64,000 nt of DNA, from contig JAQUYL010000001.1 in assembly GCA_028691845.1 (NCBI GenBank), forward strand, positions 219,673-283,672, given 5' to 3'. A program made the translations under genes and the position numbers. Under the pieces are notes generated by a model. That model had not been told where the DNA came from, searched no databases, and saw only the letters and a program-made list of their open reading frames with translations. Of this stretch, positions 47,752 to 58,482 are shown in pieces. How positions within the stretch are numbered: position 1 is the stretch's first letter; each line of letters starts with the position of its first letter. The stretch comes from Opitutaceae bacterium. Its GTDB lineage: Bacteria > Verrucomicrobiota > Verrucomicrobiia > Opitutales > Opitutaceae.

Positions 47752-48852
47752 ATGAAAAACAAGTCATGCCTGTTGGCCGCGGCGGCGTTAGTGGCAGCGC
47801 TGTGCCCCGCAATCCTGGCGCAGCCCTCTCCGCTCGTCCTGCCGCCACCGGCGGCTCCGGACAGTCTCGAGGTGCGCACGGTCGAGGCGATCCCGCCGTA
47901 CCGCCCGGAGCAATCGGTGTCGGGCACCATCAGCATCTGGGGGCATGGCCATCGCCAGTTGCCCTGGATGCGACGGCTCGTGACGCTGTGGGAAGAGGGC
48001 TTCCGGCGCTTTCATCCCAGCACCAGGATCGATTACCAGATGCACGGAACCTCATCGGGCATCCCGTCGTTGTTCAACGGCCTGGGTGATATCGCGATCA
48101 TCGGGGAGGAGATCCTTCCCGAGGCCGCCGCGGCCTTCGAGAAGGCAAAGCATTATCCCCCGCTCGGCGTCGAGATCTGCACGGGCAGCTTCGATGTGCG
48201 GAATTTTGACTACGCCCAGATGTTTTTTGTCCATCGGGACAATCCCCTCACGCAGCTGACCCTCGCGCAGCTCGACGCCGTCTTCGGCACCGAGCACCGG
48301 CGAGGCGCCTCCGCCAACATCCGGACGTGGGGTCAGCTCGGGCTGACCGGGGAGTGGGCCCAGCAGCCGATCACGCCCTACAGCTGGAGCCTCGACGACA
48401 CCTTCGCGTATTTCATCCAACAGGCCGTTCTCGGGGGAAGCCACCGATGGAACAACGCCTTGAAGGAATACCGTCACATATATAATTCCGACGGCACCAT
48501 CTACGATCACGGGCAGCAGATTCTCGACGCGCTCGCCCGGGACCGCTACGGCATCGCCATCTCCAATCAGCGTTATGCCGGTCCCGAGGTGAAGCCTCTG
48601 GCGATCGGCCAGCGCCCGGAAGGGCCCTTTGTCCATGCGAGCAAGGCGAGCCTCATCGGACGGACGTATCCGCTCGTCCGTACCATTCCGGCCGTGGTGG
48701 ACCGTCCGCCGGGCATGCCGCTTGCGCCCAAGGTTCGCGAGTTCGTGCGCTTCCTGCTCAGTCGCGAAGGCCAGGAAGTGGTCAACCAGGATGGCCGCTA
48801 CCTGCCGCTTTCATCGGAATTCATCGCTGAACAACTCAAGAAAATCGAATGA
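47752..48852 (+). CDS. PstS-like periplasmic binding protein, array copy 4 (paired with copy 5)
   Basis: Start at ATG 47752 gives 366 residues with signal peptide MKNKSCLLAAAALVAALCPA then ILAQ. It lacks the DLSG helix and goes directly to VEAIPPYRPEQSVSGTISIW. It belongs to a subgroup marked by IAIIGEEI, DVRNFDYAQMFFVHRDNPL and GTEHRRGASANIRTWGQLGL, where the loop after IFG/VFG is about 15 residues shorter than in copies 1-3. The stop codon TGA overlaps the ATG of copy 5 (ATGA), implying translational coupling. The same sub-type forms the first half of the double-domain gene at 49969. Confidence 0.85.
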   Translation: MKNKSCLLAAAALVAALCPAILAQPSPLVLPPPAAPDSLEVRTVEAIPPYRPEQSVSGTISIWGHGHRQLPWMRRLVTLWEEGFRRFHPSTRIDYQMHGTSSGIPSLFNGLGDIAIIGEEILPEAAAAFEKAKHYPPLGVEICTGSFDVRNFDYAQMFFVHRDNPLTQLTLAQLDAVFGTEHRRGASANIRTWGQLGLTGEWAQQPITPYSWSLDDTFAYFIQQAVLGGSHRWNNALKEYRHIYNSDGTIYDHGQQILDALARDRYGIAISNQRYAGPEVKPLAIGQRPEGPFVHASKASLIGRTYPLVRTIPAVVDRPPGMPLAPKVREFVRFLLSREGQEVVNQDGRYLPLSSEFIAEQLKKIE

Positions 48853-49907
48853 AACCCTATCGTCAGACCATGCCTTTCGTCCGATTGATGGCGCTGGGCG
48901 CCACGCTGGGTTGCTGCGTCCCCTTTCCGCTTCGCGCGCAGACCGCGGCGCCGGCCCCCGGGTATCAGCCCCAGCAATTTGTCGCCGGGACCCTCCGGAT
49001 TTGGGGACACGACTACCTGTCGGCCGTCACGCAGTACTGGGCCGAGGGCTTCCAGCGCTTCCATCCCGGGGTTAGATTTGAAATCAACCTCATGGGTTCC
49101 GCCACGGCCATTCCCGGGCTCTACGCCGGGCGGGCGGATCTGGCTTTTCTTGGACGGGAAAACAACATCACGGACAACAACGGGTTCATGCGCCCCCTCA
49201 CGTACAAGCCCGAGCGTTTCGAGCTGACGACCGGCAGCCTGGACGCACCCGGCAAGGCCGGTGCGATCGTCATCTTCGTGCATCGGGACAATCCGCTCAC
49301 CCAGCTTACGCTGAAACAGCTCGACGCAATCTTCGGCTACGAACGCCGGCGCGGCGCTCCCTCGCCGATCCAGACATGGGACCAGATGGGTCTGACAGGC
49401 GAGTGGGCGGGCCGGCCGATCAACCTCTATACCTACGATGCCGAAACCGGCACCGGCTTGTATTTCCTGCACGCAGTGCTGGGCGACAGCCGGAAGATGA
49501 ACTGGGAGAGATTGAAGGAGTTCAAGGACATCAAGAATTCCGACGGCTCGGTTTATCGCAGCGCGCAGCAAAGCCTCGATGCCCTGCAGGAAGATCGGCA
49601 CGGCATGGCGGCGGCGAGCCTCCGCTTCGCGACGGCGAAAGTTAAGGCCCTTGCCCTCGCCGGGCAGGACGGATCGCCTTACTATCAGGCGACTCGGGAG
49701 AATCTCATCGCGCGCGCCTATCCACTGACCCGCCTCACCTACGCCTTCATCAACCGGCCGCCCGGCACGGCGATGGATCCGAAGGTGAAGGAGTTCCTGC
49801 GTTACATCTTCAGTGCTGAAGGGCAGCAGGACATCCTCCGCGATCGCAACGGGTACCTGCCGCTCAAGCCCGAGACACTAGCCGCCCAAAGGGGCCTCCT
49901 TGAGTAA
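48849..49907 (+). CDS. PstS-like periplasmic binding protein, array copy 5 (paired with copy 4)
   Basis: 352 residues. The signal peptide ends near FPLRAQ, then GYQPQQFVAGTLRIWGHDY. Markers of its subgroup are GRADLAFLGREN, VIFVHRDNPLTQLTLKQLDA and YERRRGAPSPIQTWDQMG. NLYTYDAETGTGLYF carries a TGTG where PstS has the phosphate-binding SGT loop, unlike copies 1-4. It ends EFLRYIFSAEGQQ with GYLPLKPETLAAQRGLLE. Coupled to copy 4 by an ATGA overlap. The same sub-type forms the second half of the next gene. Confidence 0.85.
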   Translation: MKPYRQTMPFVRLMALGATLGCCVPFPLRAQTAAPAPGYQPQQFVAGTLRIWGHDYLSAVTQYWAEGFQRFHPGVRFEINLMGSATAIPGLYAGRADLAFLGRENNITDNNGFMRPLTYKPERFELTTGSLDAPGKAGAIVIFVHRDNPLTQLTLKQLDAIFGYERRRGAPSPIQTWDQMGLTGEWAGRPINLYTYDAETGTGLYFLHAVLGDSRKMNWERLKEFKDIKNSDGSVYRSAQQSLDALQEDRHGMAAASLRFATAKVKALALAGQDGSPYYQATRENLIARAYPLTRLTYAFINRPPGTAMDPKVKEFLRYIFSAEGQQDILRDRNGYLPLKPETLAAQRGLLE

Positions 49908-49968
49908 GCGGCGCCTGCCCACCCCTGGTCCCGCGACCACGCTCGATCTTTCTCCAGCTTTTCCCATC

Positions 49969-52095
49969 ATGAAAAACTTCTCTAGACTCGGTGGCGGATT
50001 AATAGCCGGCTTGCTGCTCGCCAGCGGGTTGCCCCCGCTGCAAGCCCAGCCCGACGCGAGCACCGGCGCGGCGCCGCAGGATCTGTCCGATCCCGCGGTG
50101 CAGTTTGTCAACACGCTGCCCGCCTACGCGCCCGGAGAGAAAGTCACCGGGACCATCCGGCTGTGGGGGCACGGGAGCCACCGCCGGAACTTCATGGGCA
50201 ACCTGATCAAGAGCTGGGTGGACGGATTTTCGAATCATCAGCCGGAGGTGAAATTTGAAAACCGGATGTATGGCACCGCCTCGGCCATCGGCGCCCTCTT
50301 CACCGGCGCGGGCAACATCGCCCTGCTCGGGGAGGAGATCAGTCCGCCTGCCGCCCTGGCCTTCCAGCGCGACCGGGGCTACGCGCCCACGGAAATCCAG
50401 GTTACTCCCGGCAGCCTGGATGTGAATTTCTTCGACTATGCGCACATGATTTTCGTCCATCAGGACAACCCGATCGCCGGGCTGACCCTCACGCAGCTCG
50501 ACGCCGTTTTCGGAGCGGAGCACCGGCGTGGCCCGCGCAATATCCGCACTTGGGGCGGACTCGGCCTGACCGGCGCGTGGGCGGACAAGCGCATCCAGCC
50601 CTACGGCTGGAAAGTCGACGAGGACTTCGCTCTCTTCTTCCGCGAGCGGGTGCTGCAGAACAGCCACCGTTGGAATCCGGAGATCAAGGAGTATGTTCAT
50701 GTCCTGCGGCCAGACGGTTCCCAGTACGACCACGGCCTGCAGATCCTCGATGCGCTTGCCAAGGACCCTTATGGCATCGCCATCTCAAACGTGCGCTACA
50801 CCGTGCCGGGGGTAAGGGCGTTGCCGCTGGCCTGGCGCGAGGGCGAGCCATTCGCCGCTCCGACCAAGGCGAACCTGATTTCGCAAAAATATCCGCTGGT
50901 GCGCATCATCCCCGCCTACATTGACTGCGCCCCGGGCCAGCCCGTCGAACCCGCCGTGCGCGAATTCCTCCGCTATGTTCTCAGCCGTGAAGGACAGCAG
51001 GCTTTGCTCAAGGAAACCGGTTATCTGCCCTTGGGGAAGGACGCCATTCGTGAGCAGTTGGCCAAACTCGGAGCCAACGCCGGAGCGGTCTCCCGGCAGT
51101 CCGCTGACAAGGCAGCTTGCTCCGGTCCCGCTCCGATCTCTGCCAATGTGAGGGTATCGCTGCCGCCTGCCACCCACCGGCCTTCCGAGACTCGCATCAT
51201 CCGCATCTGGGGCCACCCGGGGATGACCGCCCTAGTGGAGCGCTGGCGGGAGGGATTTATCAAACTGCATCCCGACGTCCGCGTCGAAGCCAAGATGACC
51301 GGCAGCGATATTGCCATGGCCGGTCTCTATACGGCCAAGGCCGATCTGGCGCTGATGTGTCGCGAGGCCGCCGCTCAGGAAATGAAAGGCTTCGTCTGGA
51401 TTTACGAGTATCAGCCCACGCGGATTGAGGTCATGACCGGCAGCTTCAGTCAGGCGGGTAAAGCCGACGCTCTCGTCGTCTATGCGCACAAGGACAATCC
51501 GCTCACCCATCTCACCCTCGCGCAACTCGACGCCATCTTCGGTCACGAACGCCGCCGCGGCGCCCCGGCCGACCTCCGCACCTGGGGCGACCTCGGCCTT
51601 GCCGGTGAGTGGAAGGACCGGCCGATCGCGCTCTATACCTACGATACCGATGCGGGCACCGGGCGCTTTTTCCGCGAAGCCGTGCTCAACGATTCCCGCG
51701 CGTTGAAGTGGGAGCAGATAACCGAGTATCAAGGCGCGTTGAAGGCTGGCGCCGGGGAAAAGATCCTTGCCGCCCTGGCGCACGACCGTTTCGGCCTCGC
51801 TGTGGCCGGGCCGGGTGCTACCAGCCAGGAGGTCAAACCGATCGCCATTGCTGCCGCGGACGGAAACCCTTTTGTCCTCGCCACGCGCGAGACGGTGGCC
51901 AGCCGCGAATATCCATTGGCTCGTCCCGTCCTGGCTTACCTCAACCGCGCGCCGGGCAAGCCGGCCGATCCTCTGTTGGCTGAGTTTCTCCGCTATATCC
52001 TTGGTCCGGAGGGCCGGCAGGCCATCACTCCCGGTGACGGTTTCCTGCCTCTCACTCCCGCCAACACGGCGGCTCAATTGAAAAAACTAGAGTGA
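49969..52095 (+). CDS. Double-domain PstS-like binding protein, array copy 6
   Basis: Start at 49969 (708 residues), with a signal peptide ending near PPLQAQ. Domain 1 (about 35-360) has IALLGEEISPP, FFDYAHMIFVHQDNPIAGL, GAEHRRGPRNIRTWGGLGL and ends GYLPLGKDAIREQLAKLG. These are the subgroup markers of copy 4. A linker of about 40 residues (GANAGAVSRQSADKAACSG) follows. Domain 2 (about 400-708) has MTGSDIAMAGLYTAKADLAL, VVYAHKDNPLTHLTLAQLDA, GHERRRGAPADLRTWGDLGL and ALYTYDTDAGTGRFF, the markers of copy 5. Domain 1 ends exactly where single-domain proteins end. So the gene looks like a fused copy of the copy 4 - copy 5 pair. The ligand is unknown. Confidence 0.88.
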   Translation: MKNFSRLGGGLIAGLLLASGLPPLQAQPDASTGAAPQDLSDPAVQFVNTLPAYAPGEKVTGTIRLWGHGSHRRNFMGNLIKSWVDGFSNHQPEVKFENRMYGTASAIGALFTGAGNIALLGEEISPPAALAFQRDRGYAPTEIQVTPGSLDVNFFDYAHMIFVHQDNPIAGLTLTQLDAVFGAEHRRGPRNIRTWGGLGLTGAWADKRIQPYGWKVDEDFALFFRERVLQNSHRWNPEIKEYVHVLRPDGSQYDHGLQILDALAKDPYGIAISNVRYTVPGVRALPLAWREGEPFAAPTKANLISQKYPLVRIIPAYIDCAPGQPVEPAVREFLRYVLSREGQQALLKETGYLPLGKDAIREQLAKLGANAGAVSRQSADKAACSGPAPISANVRVSLPPATHRPSETRIIRIWGHPGMTALVERWREGFIKLHPDVRVEAKMTGSDIAMAGLYTAKADLALMCREAAAQEMKGFVWIYEYQPTRIEVMTGSFSQAGKADALVVYAHKDNPLTHLTLAQLDAIFGHERRRGAPADLRTWGDLGLAGEWKDRPIALYTYDTDAGTGRFFREAVLNDSRALKWEQITEYQGALKAGAGEKILAALAHDRFGLAVAGPGATSQEVKPIAIAAADGNPFVLATRETVASREYPLARPVLAYLNRAPGKPADPLLAEFLRYILGPEGRQAITPGDGFLPLTPANTAAQLKKLE

Positions 52096-52099
52096 TCAT

Positions 52100-52330
52100 G
52101 CCGGGCCGGGCTGGAGACCCAGAAGTCCCGCGCCAAGATGCTCGATCAGCACCTCCGCGAGGTTCACTACGATGCCAGGATGTGGGATCTGGGCGGATCT
52201 ACCCGCCTGCCAGCCAATGCAGCAGGTTGCCGGCATGATTCGTTTTTTTGGGGAACAACTACTGCTCGACTCCGGCCTCGGCGCCGATTGGGAGAAGGGC
52301 TTTCGCCAACTCGATCGCTCGGGGTATTTC
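52100..52330 (+). pseudogene. N-terminal fragment of a PstS-like binding protein gene
   Basis: This short region keeps the family's start in two frames. MLDQHLREVHYDARMWDLGG (52138-52197) matches the helix plus DLSG lead of copies 1 and 2. After a shift, LPACQPMQQVAGMIRFFGEQ (from about 52199) then LLLDSGLGADWEKGFRQL (to about 52310) matches LPxYxPxQxVxGxIRxWG...GF. Homology stops before the HPG position, and no core or C-terminal domain follows. No signal peptide is visible upstream. It is a truncated and frameshifted relic between copy 6 and the small secreted protein. Confidence 0.75.
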
Positions 52331-52443
52331 TTGACGCAGGGGAGGGGGTTGCTTTGTGTCCTCGGTTCCGTGTCGGGCAAGCAACGGTCTGGCACCAAGT
52401 GTAATTCTGACCTGTACAAGATAACCCAACCATTAGATCGATC

Positions 52444-52935
52444 ATGAAACTACGTTCTCTCTCTCTCGTTGTCACCCTGTTGGCCCTGAGTCTGGGCTCC
52501 ATCGGCTTTGGCCAGGAGGCCAAATACGGCATTCCCTCCGACAACAAGATTTACGCCCAAACGCTCGTCAACAAGGTCATGGCTACCAATCGCGATTTGG
52601 TCGCCGCCGGCATGCATGTCGCCAAACCCGGCACCGATGCATACAAGATCATCGCCACCTCGCTCAACGTGGTGGGAAAACCATGCGACCCTTCCGACTT
52701 GGAAGTCGCGGTCAAGGGCAAGACAGTGATCAATCCCATGCCCGCCGCTGGCAAGTTCGGCATCCTGCTTCCCCTGCGTGATCGCAGCGGCAAGCACATC
52801 GGCGGCTGTGCCGTGCAATTCAAGTACCGCGACGGAGACAATCAGGTTAAACTGATTGTTAAGGCCTACGCGCTGCGCGATAGGCTGGCAAAACAGATTC
52901 CTGATGTGGCGGAACTCTTCGCCCCGGCTAAATAA
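52444..52935 (+). CDS. Small secreted protein of unknown function
   Basis: 163 residues. Signal peptide MKLRSLSLVVTLLALSLGSI ends near GFGQ. The mature part reads as one alpha/beta domain, with a helix region ending TLVNKVMATNRDLVAAGMHV and strands KFGILLPLRDRSGKHIGGCA and VQFKYRDGDNQVKLIVKAYA. The strand pair with a DRSG turn resembles small extracellular sensor (PDC/Cache-like) folds; this is a weak guess. It has two Cys that could form a disulfide. It closes the first array block and has a strong terminator downstream. Confidence 0.75.
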   Translation: MKLRSLSLVVTLLALSLGSIGFGQEAKYGIPSDNKIYAQTLVNKVMATNRDLVAAGMHVAKPGTDAYKIIATSLNVVGKPCDPSDLEVAVKGKTVINPMPAAGKFGILLPLRDRSGKHIGGCAVQFKYRDGDNQVKLIVKAYALRDRLAKQIPDVAELFAPAK

Positions 52936-53013
52936 CCGACGGCTCGTCCGGAGTATTTCGGCTAACGAAACCTGTGAGTTGGGGCGGCACACGCCCCGAC
53001 CGACAAACTATTA

Positions 53014-53052
53014 AGCGCGTTGTCCCTATTGATGGGCAACGCGTTTTTTTTG
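53014..53052 (+). terminator. Intrinsic terminator closing the first array block
   Basis: CGCGTTG-T-CCC pairs with GGG-CAACGCG (stem of ten pairs with one bulged T, 7-base loop), followed by eight T. It lies about 80 bases after the small secreted protein's stop. Confidence 0.9.
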
Positions 53053-53557
53053 CACAGGAAGACTGTGTTTCCCTCTTGATCCGCAGGGGTTTTATCAGCG
53101 CGGGGCTCGATGGGTTTATGAAAGCAAATATGTGGTGCTATCGATGTCAGGTACACCCTATTTAGCTCTACTGATGGGGAATGTGCGGAATTTATTATTC
53201 CTAGAAGGTAAACAACTTATATATGAAGTAGGAGGTTTTCAAAAAAGAGGCTTGAAAATTTGTGCGACTATTATCTACTTATTGAGTCAATAAAACATCT
53301 AACCAATAAAGCCCTGATTTTAAAGAAGAGCTACAAAAGCTTCTGGTTCGGTCAATGTAGTCGATAAATTGCTTTTTAATACAACGGAAGCTGTTAATAA
53401 TTATAAAATAACAAAAGATCCACCAGCTATTTCTCAGTGATAGAGATCCTTTTTTACAATAATCGGTACCAGCCTCCAAAACGAACTAACGACTGTGACA
53501 ACACCACCCCCTGCGACCGGGTTGGGGGCGTGGCTTCTTAAACTAAAAACGATTCAT
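53053..53557. other. AT-rich non-coding island before the sulfur operon
   Basis: About 500 bases. The core from about 53165 to 53480 is strikingly AT-rich; I counted 19 G+C in the 60 bases from 53281. Genes on both sides are GC-rich. No ORF with family-like content is present on either strand. At the downstream end a hairpin at 53504-53533 lies in the probable leader of the next gene. Base composition suggests acquired DNA or a regulatory, curved region. Confidence 0.55.
53504..53533 (+). promoter_or_regulatory. Candidate leader hairpin upstream of the sulfur operon
   Basis: CCACCCCC (53504-53511) pairs with GGGGG-C-GTGG (53524-53533) with one bulged C, then an A-rich single-stranded stretch CTTCTTAAACTAAAAACG and the start codon at 53558. 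The position in front of sulfur genes would suit an S-adenosylmethionine- or cysteine-responsive leader, but I cannot match it to a known riboswitch class. Confidence 0.35.
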
Positions 53558-53758
53558 ATGAATGAAATCATCGCAAGTGCGGCAAAAACCGAACCGGGCT
53601 GGTTCGCGATTGTCCGGTCCAATGTTGAAAGCCTGCGTTATGGCGTGGTGCAGCTTGTCGTTCATGATGGCCGAGTGACGCAGATCGAGCGCACTGAAAA
53701 GACGCGCTTGGAAGACCCTGCTGCTGCCGACTTCGCCCGTCGTCGCGTGCGCTCATGA
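53558..53758 (+). CDS. YezD-family (DUF2292) small protein
   Basis: Start at 53558 gives 66 residues. The core SLRYGVVQLVVHDGRVTQIE then RTEKTRL is the YezD-family block (aromatic-G-x-V/V-HDGxVxQIxRTEK). These small proteins are often encoded beside sulfur-assimilation genes; their biochemical role is not established. The TGA stop overlaps the ATG of the next gene (ATGA), so the two are translationally coupled. Downstream cysK and metY fit the sulfur association. Confidence 0.85.
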   Translation: MNEIIASAAKTEPGWFAIVRSNVESLRYGVVQLVVHDGRVTQIERTEKTRLEDPAAADFARRRVRS

Positions 53759-54609
53759 GCTCCCCAGCGCTGGAAAACATGCCTGCCACTGCCTTTTCCC
53801 GCATGACCACCCGCGCCTTACCTTTCCTCCGCTTCCCTCGCGCCGCCACGGCCTTTCCTGCCGCGTCACCGGCGACCGTCCGTTGTGTCGGCGACCGCCT
53901 AACCCTCCTCTACCGGCTGGCCGAGAACTCGACACATGTATTCGGATCGCCGCTCGATCCGTTCACCCAAGAGGGCCGTCTCTACCATGTGCCGAGGTTC
54001 GTGTATTTCGTGCCGCACAGCTCGGACGAATCGGTGAGGCTCGCCATTTCCGCCGGCTATGACCATGCGATGCTGCAAGGCACGCTTGCCCTGCTCAATT
54101 TTGTGCAACGTCTGATGTTGTCGCCGGAGATCGGGCATGGCCTGAATCTCTCGGTCTTCCCGTTGGTGGATGTCCTGGGCCTGTTTGCAGGCAGGCACTT
54201 ACGAGTACTCGCCAGCGCGCACTGGGGGCGCTCCGATGCGCCTGAGATCGGGTTGCTCGAAAAGGAGGCACGCTGCCGCGGTTATCACGGTTTCGTGCGG
54301 GTGACGACCACTGTCGAAGAGTCGATCACCGCGAGTTATCAGGGAAGAAGTTCCCGATCCATGCCGCCGACAGGGGGCGGGTTGGTTTCCTTGAAAGATT
54401 TTGAGCCATGGCCTGTACGCTTCGAGGCGGCACGAGCCACCGGCGGACCTTTGACCGTGGCCGACGATCTGCCGCTGGCTCCATTCGAACCTAGGCTGGG
54501 GCTGCCTCAGTCATGGCCGCAGGAGCTCATCGATAGTGCAGTGGCCTCGATCCTTGATCGTTTCATCGTGCGCTATCGCGGTATCGAAGCCTACGGACAA
54601 CATCTCTAA
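53755..54609 (+). CDS. Unrecognised protein in the sulfur operon
   Basis: 284 residues, translationally coupled to the YezD-like gene. The first 40 residues are Ala/Pro/Arg-rich without a clear membrane helix. The body contains YHVPRFVYFVPHSSDESVRL, SAGYDHAMLQGTLALLNFVQ and a C-terminal helix IDSAVASILDRFIVRYRGIE. I do not recognise the family or a catalytic signature. The position between YezD and cysK, with coupling, suggests a role in cysteine or methionine synthesis or its control. Confidence 0.7.
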   Translation: MSSPALENMPATAFSRMTTRALPFLRFPRAATAFPAASPATVRCVGDRLTLLYRLAENSTHVFGSPLDPFTQEGRLYHVPRFVYFVPHSSDESVRLAISAGYDHAMLQGTLALLNFVQRLMLSPEIGHGLNLSVFPLVDVLGLFAGRHLRVLASAHWGRSDAPEIGLLEKEARCRGYHGFVRVTTTVEESITASYQGRSSRSMPPTGGGLVSLKDFEPWPVRFEAARATGGPLTVADDLPLAPFEPRLGLPQSWPQELIDSAVASILDRFIVRYRGIEAYGQHL

Positions 54610-54705
54610 CCTATCATCCCTCACCTATTCCCAATCTAGTCGGTGACTCCGGAGTCGCCTGCTCTGAGGCTGCGCCATCCCCTTTTTCACAAACCCGATA
54701 ATCCC

Positions 54706-55698
54706 ATGGCTAAAATCCACAACGACATCACCGAAACCATCGGCAACACCCCGCTCGTGCGCCTCAATCGCACCGCGGCAGCGCATGGCGCCCTCGCCGA
54801 CGTCGTGCTCAAACTGGAATTTTTCAACCCGCTCTCGAGCGTGAAGGATCGCATTGGCCTTGCGATGATTGACGACGCCCTAAAATCCGGCCGCATCAAC
54901 CAACGGACCGTGCTGATCGAGCCCACCAGCGGCAACACCGGCATTGCGCTGGCCTTCGTTGCCGCCGCCCGGGGCCTCAAGCTCATCCTGACCATGCCCG
55001 AGACGATGAGCCTCGAGCGGCGCAAGCTACTCAAGGTCCTCGGCGCCCGTCTCGTTCTGACCGAGGGGGCGAAGGGCATGAAGGGCGCCATCACGCGGGC
55101 GGAAGAGATCAACCGGCAGATCCCCAACAGCGCCATCCTCCAGCAGTTCACCAACCCTTCCAACCCGGAGATCCATCGGCGCACCACCGCCGAGGAAATC
55201 TGGCGCGATACCGATGGCAAGGTTGACATCGTGGTTTCCGGCATCGGCACCGGCGGCACGATCACGGGAATCGGCGAGGTCCTCAAATCGCGCAAACCCT
55301 TGGTGAAGATTGTCGCCGTGGAACCCGATGCCTCTGCCGTCCTTTCCGGTGGCGCGCCCGGCCCGCACAAGCTGCAGGGACTCGGCGCGGGCTTCGTGCC
55401 GGCCGTGCTCAACACCAAAATCTACGACGAGATCATCCGGGTGAAGGATGCCGACTCCGGCCCCGTCTCCAAGCAGCTGATCCAGCTCGATGGGATCCCC
55501 GTGGGCATTTCGTCGGGCGCGGCCGTTTGGGCGGCGCTGCAGTTGGCCAAGCGCCCCGAAAACAAAGGCAAGCTCATCGTCGTCATCGTCCCCTCCAGCA
55601 GCGAGCGGTACCTTTCCACTTGGTTGTTCGCCGACATCAACGCCGAGAGCGATCCGATCGACGATCTCGTCGCAACGTCCGATCCGGCCGCCCCCTGA
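54706..55698 (+). CDS. cysK: Cysteine synthase (O-acetylserine sulfhydrylase)
   Basis: Start at 54706 gives 330 residues beginning [20 protein letters not shown]. The PLP lysine is in [16 protein letters not shown]. The substrate loop is [17 protein letters not shown] and the phosphate-binding loop is [24 protein letters not shown]-like [12 protein letters not shown] is near the end. It converts O-acetylserine and sulfide to cysteine. Length and motifs are typical of CysK. It is separated from the preceding gene by about 100 bases and on the same strand as metY. Confidence 0.96.
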   Translation: MAKIHNDITETIGNTPLVRLNRTAAAHGALADVVLKLEFFNPLSSVKDRIGLAMIDDALKSGRINQRTVLIEPTSGNTGIALAFVAAARGLKLILTMPETMSLERRKLLKVLGARLVLTEGAKGMKGAITRAEEINRQIPNSAILQQFTNPSNPEIHRRTTAEEIWRDTDGKVDIVVSGIGTGGTITGIGEVLKSRKPLVKIVAVEPDASAVLSGGAPGPHKLQGLGAGFVPAVLNTKIYDEIIRVKDADSGPVSKQLIQLDGIPVGISSGAAVWAALQLAKRPENKGKLIVVIVPSSSERYLSTWLFADINAESDPIDDLVATSDPAAP

Positions 55699-55839
55699 AC
55701 GGCGGAGAGATCGGCCCGTTCTTTTTGAGGCTCGCTTGAGCCCCCTTTCCCACCGACCAGTCGTCTGGAGGCTAGTGCAGATTGAGCCGGACTCACGCGG
55801 CGGACCACCGCCGCGCACCGGAACCACCAGCCAACAATC

Positions 55840-58129
<2,290 letters not shown>

Positions 58130-58482
58130 GGGCCGGCGGCAAACCGAAACTGTGACCGCCGGCCAGTACCGCACGGGACCGGCGGAACTGGATCATGGCG
58201 TGCCCTCCCCCGATGGGGCGCCTTATTCTCCCTGCCACTTGACAGTTGCAGGGAGAAAACTCATTTGTCGGACCTGTAATACCCCCCCCCTTCCTCTCAC
58301 CCCTCGCAAGAGCAACCCCCACGATCTGAGCTAAATCGGATTGCGCACCAGATTCACCCCGCCGCCTGCAAACCCATTGAACCGCCAGATTTTCGACGAA
58401 ACAGCAACCGGGACAGCCGTCCCTTGGTGATTGCATCCAAGGACAGCGCGACCCCCTCAACAAACACCAACACTTCCTGGCT
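58130..58482. other. Intergenic region after metY with two hairpins
   Basis: GGCCGGCGG/CCGCCGGCC (58131-58164) follows the metY stop directly and could end transcription although it lacks a T-run. A second perfect 10-base inverted repeat TTCTCCCTGC/GCAGGGAGAA with a 12-base loop lies at 58226-58257. A C9 run follows at about 58282. No ORF is supported. The promoter of the next array gene should lie in 58260-58480. Confidence 0.5.

Noticed and set aside
53279..53479. 66-residue minus-strand ORF in the AT-rich island
   Set aside because: Composition follows the AT-rich background, there is no family resemblance and no supporting context.
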